Assembly (NCBI GenBank): GCA_041685935.1
Contig: JAWLES010000017.1
Span: forward strand, 1-24,791
Source: JAIPEK01 sp041685935
GTDB taxonomy: Bacteria; Desulfobacterota; Desulfobacteria; Desulfobacterales; Desulfobacteraceae
Direction of reading: 5' to 3'
DNA: 24,791 nucleotides
Part shown: positions 6,904 to 15,452 of the stretch, piece after piece
Layout of the letters: every line of letters begins with the position of its first letter
Position numbering within the stretch: position 1 is the stretch's first letter
The notes under the pieces: model-generated
The model's database searches: none
Told to the model about the DNA's origin: nothing
What the model saw: the letters and a program-made list of their open reading frames with translations, nothing else
Made by a program: the position numbers and the translations under genes

Positions 6904-7803
6904 CTATCCTTTGAGAGCTTCCGCACCGCCGACAATATCCATGAGTTCGGACGTGATTGATGCCTGTCTTGCTTTGTTGTACAGCGTCTGCAGTTCATCT
7001 ATCATATCCTTGCATGCGTTGGTGGCATTCTCCATGGCCTTCATCCTGGCGGCATGCTCACTGGTGGAAGTCTGCAAAAGGGCATCATATATCTGGATAT
7101 ATATGTTCTTCGGCAGCATGGCCCCCAGCAAAGCATCTGTTGAAGGTTCACATATGTGCTCTGCAAGAAACTCCGTCTCACCGGATTCTTCACTGTCTGA
7201 AACGTCGGCCATTTCCGCAAGAGAAGGGATCGGCAGTATCTGCTTGACCACCGGCACCTGTCTTGCCATACTCTGAAACTCGGAATAGACCAGATATACT
7301 TCATCAACAGTTCCTTCAAGGAAACTGTCAATCAGCTTCTGTCCCGAGGTTGATGCCACATTGAAATCAAATTTGCCTCCTACGACACCAATGTATTTTT
7401 CAGCCACCGTTATGCCGCTCTTTCTTGCAAAATCCCCTCCTTTTTTTCCAAAGCAGGTCATGGAAACCGATTTGTCTTTCAGCTCCTCTTTAATAAACGA
7501 ATCCGCTTTTTCAATCAGGTTGAGGTTAAATCCGCCGCACAATCCCCTGTCTGAAGTACAGAGAACGACATTGGCGGTTTTGCTCTCTTCCTTGGGAATC
7601 AGAAGAGGGCTTGCATCTTCTTCGGCTTTTCCTGCAACGCTTCCCAGGACCTCGGCAAACTTCGACGCATAGGGTTTAAATGCCTCCATATCCGACTGGG
7701 CACCCGTAAGCTTCGAGGTGGCAACCATTTTCATCGCAGAGGTGATCAGTTTTGTCTTTTTAACGCTTGTAATCTTGGTCTTAACTTCTTTTAACGTTGC
7801 CAT
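6904..7803 (-). CDS. atpG: F1Fo ATP synthase gamma subunit
   Basis: The rotating central shaft of F1. The 299 aa show the conserved N-terminal helix (TLKEVKTKITSVKKTKLITSAMKMVATSK, first part KITSVKKTKLITSAMKM), the SDRGLCGGFN signature at about 84-93, and the conserved C-terminal helix (ARMKAMENATNACKDMI and LYNKARQASIT). The N- and C-terminal helices together form the coiled-coil axle. The ATG at 7803 follows AAGGG and lies 55 bp after atpA. Confidence 0.97.
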   Translation of the reverse strand: MATLKEVKTKITSVKKTKLITSAMKMVATSKLTGAQSDMEAFKPYASKFAEVLGSVAGKAEEDASPLLIPKEESKTANVVLCTSDRGLCGGFNLNLIEKADSFIKEELKDKSVSMTCFGKKGGDFARKSGITVAEKYIGVVGGKFDFNVASTSGQKLIDSFLEGTVDEVYLVYSEFQSMARQVPVVKQILPIPSLAEMADVSDSEESGETEFLAEHICEPSTDALLGAMLPKNIYIQIYDALLQTSTSEHAARMKAMENATNACKDMIDELQTLYNKARQASITSELMDIVGGAEALKG

Positions 7804-7858
7804 AATCTAACCCTTTCAAGCCTATTATCACCAGAAACAATACCCGAAAAACAAGGGA

Positions 7859-9373
7859 TCATAATGAGCCCTCAAATTCCTGAGCATAGGCGTCAAGAGC
7901 CTTTTTAAGCTTATCTTCCAGTTCATCCGTCAATTCTTCCTTTTCGGCCAGCTCTTTAAAAATTTCCGGATGCTTGTTCTCAATGAACTGGTAAAGCCCC
8001 TGCTCATACTTGGTGATTGCATCTATGGGATATGTGTCCAGGTACCCTTTTGTTCCTGCATAGAGAACCGCAACCTGCTTTTCCATGGAAAGTGGCTGAT
8101 ACTGGGGCTGTTTCAAAAGCTCCACAAGCCTTTCACCCCTGGTCAGCTGCTTCTGGGTTGCTGCATCAAGGTCGCTTCCGAATGCTGCAAAGGCCTCGAG
8201 TTCACGATACTGGGCAAGATCGAGCCTCAGTGTACCTGCAACCTTTTTCATGGCCTTTACTTGGGCGGAGCCGCCGACCCTGGAAACCGAAAGGCCGACA
8301 TCGATTGCCGGCCGCACACCTGCAAAGAACAGGTCTTTGTCAAGGTAGATCTGACCGTCGGTAATCGAGATAACGTTTGTCGGAATGTACGCTGACACGT
8401 CCCCTTCCTGTGTCTCGATGATGGGAAGTGCGGTAAGGGAGCCTGCGCCGAGCTCATCGTTCATTTTGGCTGAACGCTCAAGCAGGCGGGAATGGTTGTA
8501 GAAAATGTCACCGGGATATGCTTCACGTCCCGGAGGTCTTCTAAGGAGAAGTGAAACCTGGCGATAGGCAGCAGCCTGCTTGGAAAGGTCGTCATAAATT
8601 ATCAGGGCATGCTCGCCTTTATCCCGGAAGTACTCACCGATTGCGCATCCGGCATAAGGAGCAAGATACTGCATTGAAGCCGGGTCACTTGCGTTGGCTG
8701 CCACAATGGTAGTATACTCAAGCGCACCGTGCTCTTCAAGCGCGGCTGCAACCTGTGCAACAGTTGATTTTTTCTGTCCGCAGGCCACGTAAATACACTT
8801 TACATCCGTATTTTTCTGGGCGATGATCGCATCCACCGCAATAGCGGTTTTCCCGATCTGGCGGTCACCGATAATAAGCTCGCGCTGCCCCTTGCCGACG
8901 GGGGTCATGCCGTCAACAGCCTTGGCGCCCGTATAACATGGTTCATGAACGGATTTTCTGGCAATAACACCGGGTGCCACCATCTCCATTGTTCTCGATT
9001 CCTTGGAATCAATCGGCCCTTTGCCGTCCACCGGCTCACCAACCGTAGTGATTACCCTTCCGAGAACGCTTTCCCCCACCGGTACCTCGGCAATCCGGTC
9101 TGTACGCTTGACGATATCCCCCTCTTTGATTTTCTCAGCCTCGCCGAGCAGGGCGACACCGACATTGTCCTCTTCAAGGTTCAGTGCAAGCCCGAGCATT
9201 CCACCGGAAAACTCAACAAGCTCAAGCATCTTCACTTTTTCAAGACCGTAGACCCGGGCGATGCCGTCACCTGCAGAGAGAACAACACCGGTTTCACTCA
9301 GATCCACTTCCGTATCAAAACCTTTAATCTGATCCTTTATGATTTGGCTTATTTCTTCAGCTTTAATTTCCAT
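7859..9373 (-). CDS. atpA: F1Fo ATP synthase alpha subunit
   Basis: The non-catalytic nucleotide-binding subunit of the F1 hexamer. The 504 aa include the N-terminal ISQIIKDQIKGFD helix that contacts delta, the P-loop GDRQIGKT (169-176), the RRPPGREAYPGDIFY block, and SRVGGSAQVKAMKKVAG, which carries the arginine finger supplied to the beta active site. The ATG at 9373 shares its A with the atpH stop (TAATG), so translation of the two is coupled. A GGGGTGAGAG stretch upstream serves as ribosome-binding site. Confidence 0.98.
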   Translation of the reverse strand: MEIKAEEISQIIKDQIKGFDTEVDLSETGVVLSAGDGIARVYGLEKVKMLELVEFSGGMLGLALNLEEDNVGVALLGEAEKIKEGDIVKRTDRIAEVPVGESVLGRVITTVGEPVDGKGPIDSKESRTMEMVAPGVIARKSVHEPCYTGAKAVDGMTPVGKGQRELIIGDRQIGKTAIAVDAIIAQKNTDVKCIYVACGQKKSTVAQVAAALEEHGALEYTTIVAANASDPASMQYLAPYAGCAIGEYFRDKGEHALIIYDDLSKQAAAYRQVSLLLRRPPGREAYPGDIFYNHSRLLERSAKMNDELGAGSLTALPIIETQEGDVSAYIPTNVISITDGQIYLDKDLFFAGVRPAIDVGLSVSRVGGSAQVKAMKKVAGTLRLDLAQYRELEAFAAFGSDLDAATQKQLTRGERLVELLKQPQYQPLSMEKQVAVLYAGTKGYLDTYPIDAITKYEQGLYQFIENKHPEIFKELAEKEELTDELEDKLKKALDAYAQEFEGSL

Positions 9374-9924
9374 TAGACACTCTCACCCCTTTTTAAAGAT
9401 TCTTTCATATTGGTAAGTTGAGTTTTTACACTGCCGTCCAGTACAAGATCCCCGATTTTCGTAACAACACCGCCGATCAATTCAGGGTCCTTCTCAACAT
9501 CCAGAACAATTTTTTTACCGATTTTTCCGGCCAGCGCTTCTTTTATCTTTTCCACGGATTCCGAAGAAAGGTCGGTTGCGGAAACCAGCGAAGCGTGCAC
9601 AATTCCTTTAAGCTCATCTGCAAGCCGGCTGTAGAATTCGGAGATGTCACGCAGAAAAGCGATTCTTCCCTTGTCAAAAAGAAGGATGAGGAAAGATTTC
9701 ATGATATCCGACAAATCGGTCTTTTCAAGAACTGCATTCAGCACTTTCTTTCTGTCGTTCTTGTTGAACAGCGGATTGGTCAGCGCCTTTTCAAGTTCCG
9801 GACTCCCGTCCATCAGGCTTACAACTTCCCCGAGTTCCTTTCGGTAGTCCTCAGCTTTTCCGTCCTCCTTGCCGATGAGCAACAACGCCTTGGCATAACG
9901 CCTTGAAACAGCTAAATTTTTCAT
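9373..9924 (-). CDS. atpH: F1Fo ATP synthase delta subunit
   Basis: The peripheral-stalk cap (OSCP type) joining b/b' to the top of F1. The 183 aa show the N-terminal helical domain beginning VSRRYAKALL (a family hallmark), a middle NPLFNKNDRKKVLNAVLE, and the C-terminal segment DPELIGGVVTKIGDLVLDGS that defines the family. Both its start (9924, shared with the atpF stop) and its stop (9373, shared with the atpA start) are TAATG overlaps, consistent with coupled, near-equal synthesis. Confidence 0.97.
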   Translation of the reverse strand: MKNLAVSRRYAKALLLIGKEDGKAEDYRKELGEVVSLMDGSPELEKALTNPLFNKNDRKKVLNAVLEKTDLSDIMKSFLILLFDKGRIAFLRDISEFYSRLADELKGIVHASLVSATDLSSESVEKIKEALAGKIGKKIVLDVEKDPELIGGVVTKIGDLVLDGSVKTQLTNMKESLKRGESV

Positions 9925-10520
9925 TATGCCACCACCTTTTTCAAGTATTCGTCAACAAGCCTGTCCTGATCCTCACTTGCAATGGATTGCTTCACAAGAG
10001 TTTCAGCTTCCGCAACCGCTTTTTCGACTATTTCATTTTTCAATGCGGTTTTAGCGGCTTTGAATTCCTGCTCGATATTCCGCTTCGCAAGCTCTTCGAG
10101 TTTGGTGGCCTGTTCCTGAGCCTCGGCAATAATCCTTCTCTTGGCTTCTTCCCCCTGTCTGACATAATCATCCAGAATACGGTTCGATTCCTCATTCAAA
10201 TTCTTCAGCCTGCTTTCATATTCCGCAAGCTCTTTTTCCGCATTCTTCTTTTTCTTCTCAAGGTCGGTGAGTTCATCTTCAATCCCCTTCCGGCGGGATT
10301 GAAAAAACTCCTTGACCGGCTTTTTAGCAAGCAAAAACAGAACGGCTACAAGAAGGCCGAAGTTCAGCACCTTATACGTGTCAATGGAATGCCATTTCGC
10401 GACCTGCTCGCCATGTTCTCCTCCGCCTCCGGCGGCCCAGGCAAACGTACCGAAACAAACCAGGAGTGCTGCAAACGAGACCAGTTTCATCAAACTTGCG
10501 GTTTTCAGAAATTTATTCAT
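9924..10520 (-). CDS. atpF: F1Fo ATP synthase b subunit with signal-peptide-like N-terminus
   Basis: A peripheral-stalk subunit anchored in the membrane. It has two hydrophobic segments, not one: a positively charged, signal-like N-terminus (MNKFLKTASLMKLVSFAALL to about FAWA, residues 1-28), then the true b anchor (VLNFGLLVAVLFLLA, about 50-64), then a long charged coiled coil to the C-terminus. An upstream in-frame TTG at 10526 would add two residues, but the ATG at 10520 is preferred because GGGGAGGG lies 7 nt before it and it overlaps the atpF' stop as TGATG. Length is then 198 aa. The extra N-terminal segment fits cleavage or a re-entrant topology and is something I associate with Desulfobacterota b subunits. 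Confidence 0.94.
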   Translation of the reverse strand: MNKFLKTASLMKLVSFAALLVCFGTFAWAAGGGGEHGEQVAKWHSIDTYKVLNFGLLVAVLFLLAKKPVKEFFQSRRKGIEDELTDLEKKKKNAEKELAEYESRLKNLNEESNRILDDYVRQGEEAKRRIIAEAQEQATKLEELAKRNIEQEFKAAKTALKNEIVEKAVAEAETLVKQSIASEDQDRLVDEYLKKVVA

Positions 10521-10951
10521 CAGCAAGCCCTCCCCAGAATTTTTTCACCTATCTGTTTTGCATAGGTATCGACTTCCTTTTCAAGCTCACTCCTGGCCTT
10601 TTCAGTCTCTTTCGAAACCTGCTGTTTAATTTCAGCAAGCCTTGCCTGAGCTTTTTTGTTGATCTGATCAATGATTTCCTTTTCCTCATTCGAGGCCTCT
10701 TCAATATAGGCCTCTTTCTTTTTCAGCCCCTGTGACCGGGCTTCTTTCAAACCGTTCTTGTAAGCATTATCCTTTTCAGTCACCTCTTTTGAAAGGTTAC
10801 TGATACCGTTTTCAAGGCTGTTAACCTTTTCTTTACGCTGGATAATGATATTACGGATGGGTTTAAAAAAAACCAGGTTGAGCACCCAGAGCAGAACAAG
10901 GAAATTGATCATCTGAATTATCAGCGACAAATCAGGAATCACTTTTATCAT
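10520..10951 (-). CDS. atpF': F1Fo ATP synthase b' subunit
   Basis: The second peripheral-stalk subunit, forming a b/b' heterodimer as in phototrophs and many deltaproteobacteria. The 143 aa have one N-terminal membrane helix (about 7-27, LSLIIQMINFLVLLWVLNLVFF) with the PIRNII turn after it, then an uninterrupted charged coiled coil. There is no signal-like extension, unlike its partner. The ATG at 10951 has GGAGGG upstream. It is the first gene of the operon; no a (atpB) or c (atpE) gene precedes it, since rodA lies 161 bp upstream. Confidence 0.92.
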   Translation of the reverse strand: MIKVIPDLSLIIQMINFLVLLWVLNLVFFKPIRNIIIQRKEKVNSLENGISNLSKEVTEKDNAYKNGLKEARSQGLKKKEAYIEEASNEEKEIIDQINKKAQARLAEIKQQVSKETEKARSELEKEVDTYAKQIGEKILGRAC

Positions 10952-11012
10952 ACATTTCCCTCCGCCAGTTAATAGTTGTCATTAATACCTGCTACCTACC
11001 TTTTATCTCTAG

Positions 11013-11038
11013 AGGCTGCCGTATACACCACTCAGCCT
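11013..11038 (-). repeat. inverted repeat in the atp operon leader
   Basis: AGGCTG (11013-11018) and CAGCCT (11033-11038) are perfect 6-bp arms with a 14-nt loop. On the minus strand the repeat begins just downstream of a TATTAT (11046-11041), so it would sit at the start of the atp mRNA leader. No T-tract follows. Confidence 0.4.
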
Positions 11039-11040
11039 TT

Positions 11041-11089
11041 ATAATACGCGGAACTCAATTTGACTACCATCAAGACGTGAATTTGTCAA
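11041..11089 (-). promoter_or_regulatory. candidate atp operon promoter region
   Basis: The 161 bp between rodA and atpF' hold a perfect TTGACA (11089-11084) and, further on, TATTAT (11046-11041, 5 of 6). They are too far apart to form one promoter. TTGACA paired at 17 bp meets only TAGTCA; TATTAT lacks a good -35. The operon promoter is probably here, but which box is used cannot be settled by eye. Confidence 0.4.
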
Positions 11090-11112
11090 TATCCAAATAC
11101 ATAATAATTGAT

Positions 11113-12216
11113 TCAGGCGGCAATATGCTTTCGCATGCTGATGTTCAGCAGTATCCCGAACCCTACCATATTGGTGATTACAGATGAGCCGCCATAACTG
11201 ACAAGGGGCAGAGGAACGCCCACAACAGGCATAAGCCCCATTACCATACCCATGTTAATGAATATCTGCCAGAAAATCATGGCGGTTATGCCGAAAGCAA
11301 GTATGGAGCCGAACATATCCCTGCAGCAGTAGGAGATATTAAGCCCCCAGAACAGCATCAGAAAGTACAGGACAATAAGCACAAAACAGCCGGCGAAGCC
11401 CCACTCCTCAGCCAGTACGGAAACAATGAAATCAGTATGCTGTTCCGGAAGAAAAGACAGGGTGTTCTGGGTTCCCTTTAGAAAACCCTTCCCGTACAAC
11501 TGGCCGGAACCGATGGCAATTTTGGACTGGATAATGTGATAGCCCGCACCCAAAGGGTCTCCTCCGGGATGCAGAAATGTCAGAATCCTTGATTTCTGAT
11601 ACTCCTTGAGAAGAAACCACACCGCCGGAACGGCTGCAAAAGCCGCGCCGGTACAGGAAAAGAACACTTTCCTTTCAACTTTAACAAACAGGGTCATGGA
11701 ACCTGCTATCAAAAGCAGCAAAAGCGCGGTACCCAGATCCGGCTGCCGGACAATGAGAAAAAAAGGAACCACGCACAAAAGGGCAGGTTTCACAAGCTTT
11801 CCGAATCCAAGCCCGTTTTCAGTGACCACTCCGGCATACACGGCAGCCAGAATAAAAATCAGCGCGATCTTCATTATTTCAGAAGGCTGCACTGTGAAAG
11901 GTCCGAGTGACAGCCATCGGGTGGAGCCGCCTACGTTTTTCCCCCAGATCAAAACCCCGGCAAGACATGCAATGCAAACAAGGTAGATGATCAAGCTGCT
12001 CTTTTCAAAGTACTTATAGTCAACCAGGAGGCAGACGCATATCAGGACAAGGCCGCCGCACATCCAGATGACCTGCTTTTTAAACAAGAGCCTTACCCCT
12101 TCGGCATCCCCGGCCGTTACCGCGCTATACAGAACAGCAAGCCCGATGGATCCGATCAGGATCATCAAAAGAAGAAGCCCCCAGTCGAATGATTCTGCAA
12201 GACGCCTGTCAAACAT
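11113..12216 (-). CDS. rodA: peptidoglycan glycosyltransferase RodA (SEDS family)
   Basis: A polytopic inner-membrane enzyme that polymerises lipid II into glycan strands for the elongating side wall, working with PBP2. The 367 aa contain about ten membrane segments and the SEDS signatures: STRWLSLGPFTVQPSEIMKI (about 98-117, given here in part), RQPDLGTALLL (157-167), GYHIIQSKIAIGSG (225-238) and GKGF...LPEQHTDFIVSV. D262 in HTDFI falls at the catalytic aspartate position of RodA. The C-terminus has PLPLVSYGGSS, typical of the family. The ATG at 12216 has GGAAGGCGG upstream, and the gene lies 17 bp after the PBP2 gene. It is the last gene of the mre operon; no terminator was found after it. 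Confidence 0.96.
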   Translation of the reverse strand: MFDRRLAESFDWGLLLLMILIGSIGLAVLYSAVTAGDAEGVRLLFKKQVIWMCGGLVLICVCLLVDYKYFEKSSLIIYLVCIACLAGVLIWGKNVGGSTRWLSLGPFTVQPSEIMKIALIFILAAVYAGVVTENGLGFGKLVKPALLCVVPFFLIVRQPDLGTALLLLLIAGSMTLFVKVERKVFFSCTGAAFAAVPAVWFLLKEYQKSRILTFLHPGGDPLGAGYHIIQSKIAIGSGQLYGKGFLKGTQNTLSFLPEQHTDFIVSVLAEEWGFAGCFVLIVLYFLMLFWGLNISYCCRDMFGSILAFGITAMIFWQIFINMGMVMGLMPVVGVPLPLVSYGGSSVITNMVGFGILLNISMRKHIAA

Positions 12217-12233
12217 ATCCGCCTTCCTTTATT

Positions 12234-14078
12234 TTATTCGTCTTCCGCCTTGAGAAGGTTGCGCTTTTCAAGGCATTTCTTCACCACCGCCTTTGCTATG
12301 GGCGCGGCTGTGGAGGAGCCGTGTTCACCATGCTCCACAAGGACGGAAACTGCTATCACAGGATCTTTTGCGGGCGCATAACAAACAAACCATGCATGAT
12401 CTTTAAGAAAATAGTCAAGGTTTTCCGTGTCCAGAATTTCCCTGTCTTTTATGCTGAACACCTGTGCCGTACCGGTTTTTCCTGCGATCGGAGCCCCTTT
12501 GATCTGAATGCCTCTGGCCGTTCCCCTGCTCCCCTGGACCACTTTCAAAAGCCCCTTTTTCAATACCTCCATGGTCCGCTCGCCTGCGGGAATTCCTCCG
12601 TTGATTTCAGGGTCACCTTTTTTCACGACCTTGTCCCGGCCGTCAGTCACGTGTTTTAACACCCGCGGTTTGTACAGCACCCCTCCGTTGCCCACCGCGG
12701 ATGCAAGCATTGCCATCTGTAACGGAGTTACAAGATTATATCCCTGGCCGATGGCGATGGACAGGTTCTCACCCCCCTGCCATGGCACACCGAACCGATT
12801 TTCCTTCCAGTCGGTGGTGGGCACGAGTCCGGACCTCTCATCATCCAGCACAATACCGGTTTTTCTTCCCAGTCCGCAGCCCTTTGCGTACTCGGCAAGA
12901 ACGTCTACTCCGGCCTTTTCTCCCACATGATAAAAAAACACGTCACAGGAACGCTCTATGGCCTTTATGATATCGACATCTCCGTGTCCCCACTTTTTCC
13001 AGCACCGGTAAGTCCGGTTGCCGTACCGGTAATGCCCGGGGCAAAAGAACTGGGTATTTTTGTCCACAATATCCTCTTCAAGAGCAGCAATCGTACTGAC
13101 GATCTTGTAGGTGGACGCAGGCGGATACTCCCCCTGAATGGCCTTGTTGGTCATGGGCTTGTTCGGATCATCCATCAGCTTTCTCCACTTTTTACCGGAT
13201 ATCCCCCCGATAAAATCGTTCTGGTCAAAGGCGGGGTAACTGGCCATGGCCAGAACCTCTCCGTTTGACGGATCAACTGCAACAACTGCCCCCGACTTGT
13301 TTTCCAGCATGGACTCGGCCACCTGCTGGAGCTCAAGGTCCACTGTCAGAGAAAGATTCATTCCGGGCTCGGGATCCACCGTATCAAGGACCTTGATGAT
13401 CCTGCCGTCCGCATCCACCTCAACCTGCCGCCCTCCCCTTTTCCCGTGGAGCAGTTTTTCAAATTTTTTTTCCACTCCGTACCGGCCTATGGAGTCCCCG
13501 GAGTAGACGTCAGGATGCCTGCCGCTTTGAAGCTCTTTTTTGTTGATTTCCCCAAGATAACCAAGCAGGTGGGCGCAGGATTTTTCGTAAATATAGTGCC
13601 TTCTGGGCTCCACATCAATTATAATACCCGGGAGATCAAATTTATGGGCTTCAATGATCGCCACCTGATCTCTCGATATATTGTTTTTCAAAACGACCGG
13701 CTTGTAAAATGCCCTGGTCCCGTTTTTTTCAATCCCGCTCAAAAGGCTTTTTTTCGGCACGTCAATCAACCTTGAAACCTTTTCTACTGTGGATTTCACC
13801 GACCCGGTATCTTCGGTGACGATCTTCAGGTTGAAAGAGGGGCGGTTGTCCACAAGCAATTTGCCGTTCCGGTCATATATCAGTCCCCTGGATGCTTTTA
13901 TGCTTTTCAGCCTAATGCAGTTGTTTTCAGAAAGCCGCCTGTACTCCTCACCCTTTATAATCTGAAGATATATCAGTCGCATTAAAAGAACTGCAAATAC
14001 AGCTATAATACATATTCCGGCTCCCATAAGCCTTTTTTTAAGCCATTCACGATCCGGTGATTTTACGTAGCGAGCCAA
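12234..14078 (-). CDS. mrdA: penicillin-binding protein 2 (elongation transpeptidase)
   Basis: A class B PBP that cross-links peptidoglycan of the side wall together with RodA. The 614 aa show one N-terminal membrane anchor (about 18-40), a pedestal/dimerisation domain with RGLIYDRNGKLL (64-75), and a C-terminal transpeptidase. Its active-site motifs are S322-T-Y-K325 (SxxK), S377-C-D (SxN position, as in other PBP2 proteins) and K534-T-G-T. The start is a TTG at 14078 with AAGGACGG 3 nt upstream and no better in-frame ATG nearby. It lies 9 bp after mreD and 17 bp before rodA. Confidence 0.97.
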   Translation of the reverse strand: MARYVKSPDREWLKKRLMGAGICIIAVFAVLLMRLIYLQIIKGEEYRRLSENNCIRLKSIKASRGLIYDRNGKLLVDNRPSFNLKIVTEDTGSVKSTVEKVSRLIDVPKKSLLSGIEKNGTRAFYKPVVLKNNISRDQVAIIEAHKFDLPGIIIDVEPRRHYIYEKSCAHLLGYLGEINKKELQSGRHPDVYSGDSIGRYGVEKKFEKLLHGKRGGRQVEVDADGRIIKVLDTVDPEPGMNLSLTVDLELQQVAESMLENKSGAVVAVDPSNGEVLAMASYPAFDQNDFIGGISGKKWRKLMDDPNKPMTNKAIQGEYPPASTYKIVSTIAALEEDIVDKNTQFFCPGHYRYGNRTYRCWKKWGHGDVDIIKAIERSCDVFFYHVGEKAGVDVLAEYAKGCGLGRKTGIVLDDERSGLVPTTDWKENRFGVPWQGGENLSIAIGQGYNLVTPLQMAMLASAVGNGGVLYKPRVLKHVTDGRDKVVKKGDPEINGGIPAGERTMEVLKKGLLKVVQGSRGTARGIQIKGAPIAGKTGTAQVFSIKDREILDTENLDYFLKDHAWFVCYAPAKDPVIAVSVLVEHGEHGSSTAAPIAKAVVKKCLEKRNLLKAEDE

Positions 14079-14087
14079 TTTCCGTCC

Positions 14088-14618
14088 TTAACCGATTCCT
14101 TTGAGCCGTTTTTTTTCAAAAAGCTTTTCAAATCCCCTGTCCCAGTAACGGCCGGAAACAAATACAAGCTTGACTGCCGCCGGGACCAGCACAACAGCCC
14201 ATGCCAGCTGCTCTATCATAAGAGAATAATTCAGGGCCATTACACCTCCGGCTCCTGAACTTATGAACACTGAAAGAACAAGGAACGCATATTCAAGCAA
14301 CACGGAAAAAACAGTAGCTGCAGGCAGAAAAAAAATACTTCTTGAGAAAAAAACCGGTTTCATCAGCTGTATCAGAATGAAAATCCAGATGTAAGAGGAT
14401 ACGAAAAGACCGAAAGGAGATCCGGACAGGCTGTCCATTATGCATCCGATGGCAGCCACCCCCGCCAGCACCCAGGGGTTGGAAAACACAAGGCTCAGAT
14501 ACAGAATATTTATGATCACAAGATCAAAAGAATTACCGACAAGAAAAATTTCAGGCAGAACAGTTGTTTGAAGAATAATCAGAAAAAGGGACAGAATAAT
14601 AAAAAAGGGGAACGTCAT
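14088..14618 (-). CDS. mreD: rod shape-determining protein MreD
   Basis: A small integral inner-membrane component of the elongasome. The 176 aa contain about five or six hydrophobic segments and the MreD-like block SLVFSNPWVLAGVAAIGCIM followed by DSLSGSPFGLF (about 63-75), which resembles the conserved D-x-x-x-G-x-x-x-G region of the family. Sequence conservation in MreD is low, so the assignment rests partly on its place between mreC (17 bp upstream) and the PBP2 gene (9 bp downstream). The ATG at 14618 has AAGAAGG upstream. Confidence 0.92.
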   Translation of the reverse strand: MTFPFFIILSLFLIILQTTVLPEIFLVGNSFDLVIINILYLSLVFSNPWVLAGVAAIGCIMDSLSGSPFGLFVSSYIWIFILIQLMKPVFFSRSIFFLPAATVFSVLLEYAFLVLSVFISSGAGGVMALNYSLMIEQLAWAVVLVPAAVKLVFVSGRYWDRGFEKLFEKKRLKGIG

Positions 14619-14635
14619 TGAAACCTTCTTTTCGG

Positions 14636-15448
14636 TTAATTGGAATCTACTGCCACAAGGACTTCTTCAAGCTTGTCAAAATCAACACTCGGTTCGACAA
14701 TCACCTTCTGGAAAAGCTGGGAATTGCCTTTTTTGACCTCCATGACACTGCCGACCTTCAATCCTTTGGGGAAAACCTGATCAAATCCTGAAGCTACGAT
14801 CATGTCCCCCTTTTCAATTGCTTCCTTGCGAAGTGCGTAACGGAAATGACATCTATCACTGTTGTCCCCTTTGACAACCCCCCTTATCCGGGAGTCCTGC
14901 ACAAGGGAATCCACAGCACTGTTCCGGTCCGTGATTAGAAGAATTCTCGAATATCTCCCTGCCACCCGGATCGTCTGTCCAACCACTCCTTCAGCCACTA
15001 GTACGGGCATGCCCTTTTTTACGCCATCATTTTCACCCTTGTCTATCATGATCGTCTTGAAAAACGGGGTAGGGTCCCTGGCGATCACCTGGGCTGCCAC
15101 AAATCTGTAATCCACCGAACGTGTAAAATTGACAAGCTTTTTAAGCCGCCTGTTTTCATGTTCCAGCTCATGCAGCCGGTTATTCAGCTCTTCAACTTCT
15201 GAAAGTTTCCGCCTGAGCCGGATGTTTTCTTCAGCAGCGGAAACCTTGCTAAAGTAGACATTCCAGACCTGTTCCGCGGAATTCAGTGTGTGGGCCACCA
15301 CAGCCTGAAACGGTGCTATCATGGATATGGCTATCCGTTCAATGCCGTTATCAGGCATTGCTTCCCTGCTGCTCATTGTAACCATTATAAAGTTGATGGC
15401 AACAAAAAGGAGTCCCCCGACAAGGAGAAGCATCTTCCTGGAAAACAT
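14636..15448 (-). CDS. mreC: rod shape-determining protein MreC
   Basis: A periplasmic scaffold of the elongasome that activates PBP2. The 270 aa show an N-terminal signal anchor (about 4-24), a coiled coil (about 68-110, ENIRLRRKLSEVEELNNRLH and onward), and the C-terminal beta-barrel pair with ARDPTPFFKTIMIDKGENDG (about 123-142) and PVLVAEGVVGQTIRV, both typical of MreC. The ATG at 15448 lies 4 bp after the mreB stop. There is little Shine-Dalgarno sequence, so translation is probably coupled to mreB. Confidence 0.96.
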   Translation of the reverse strand: MFSRKMLLLVGGLLFVAINFIMVTMSSREAMPDNGIERIAISMIAPFQAVVAHTLNSAEQVWNVYFSKVSAAEENIRLRRKLSEVEELNNRLHELEHENRRLKKLVNFTRSVDYRFVAAQVIARDPTPFFKTIMIDKGENDGVKKGMPVLVAEGVVGQTIRVAGRYSRILLITDRNSAVDSLVQDSRIRGVVKGDNSDRCHFRYALRKEAIEKGDMIVASGFDQVFPKGLKVGSVMEVKKGNSQLFQKVIVEPSVDFDKLEEVLVAVDSN

Positions 15449-15452
15449 GAAA

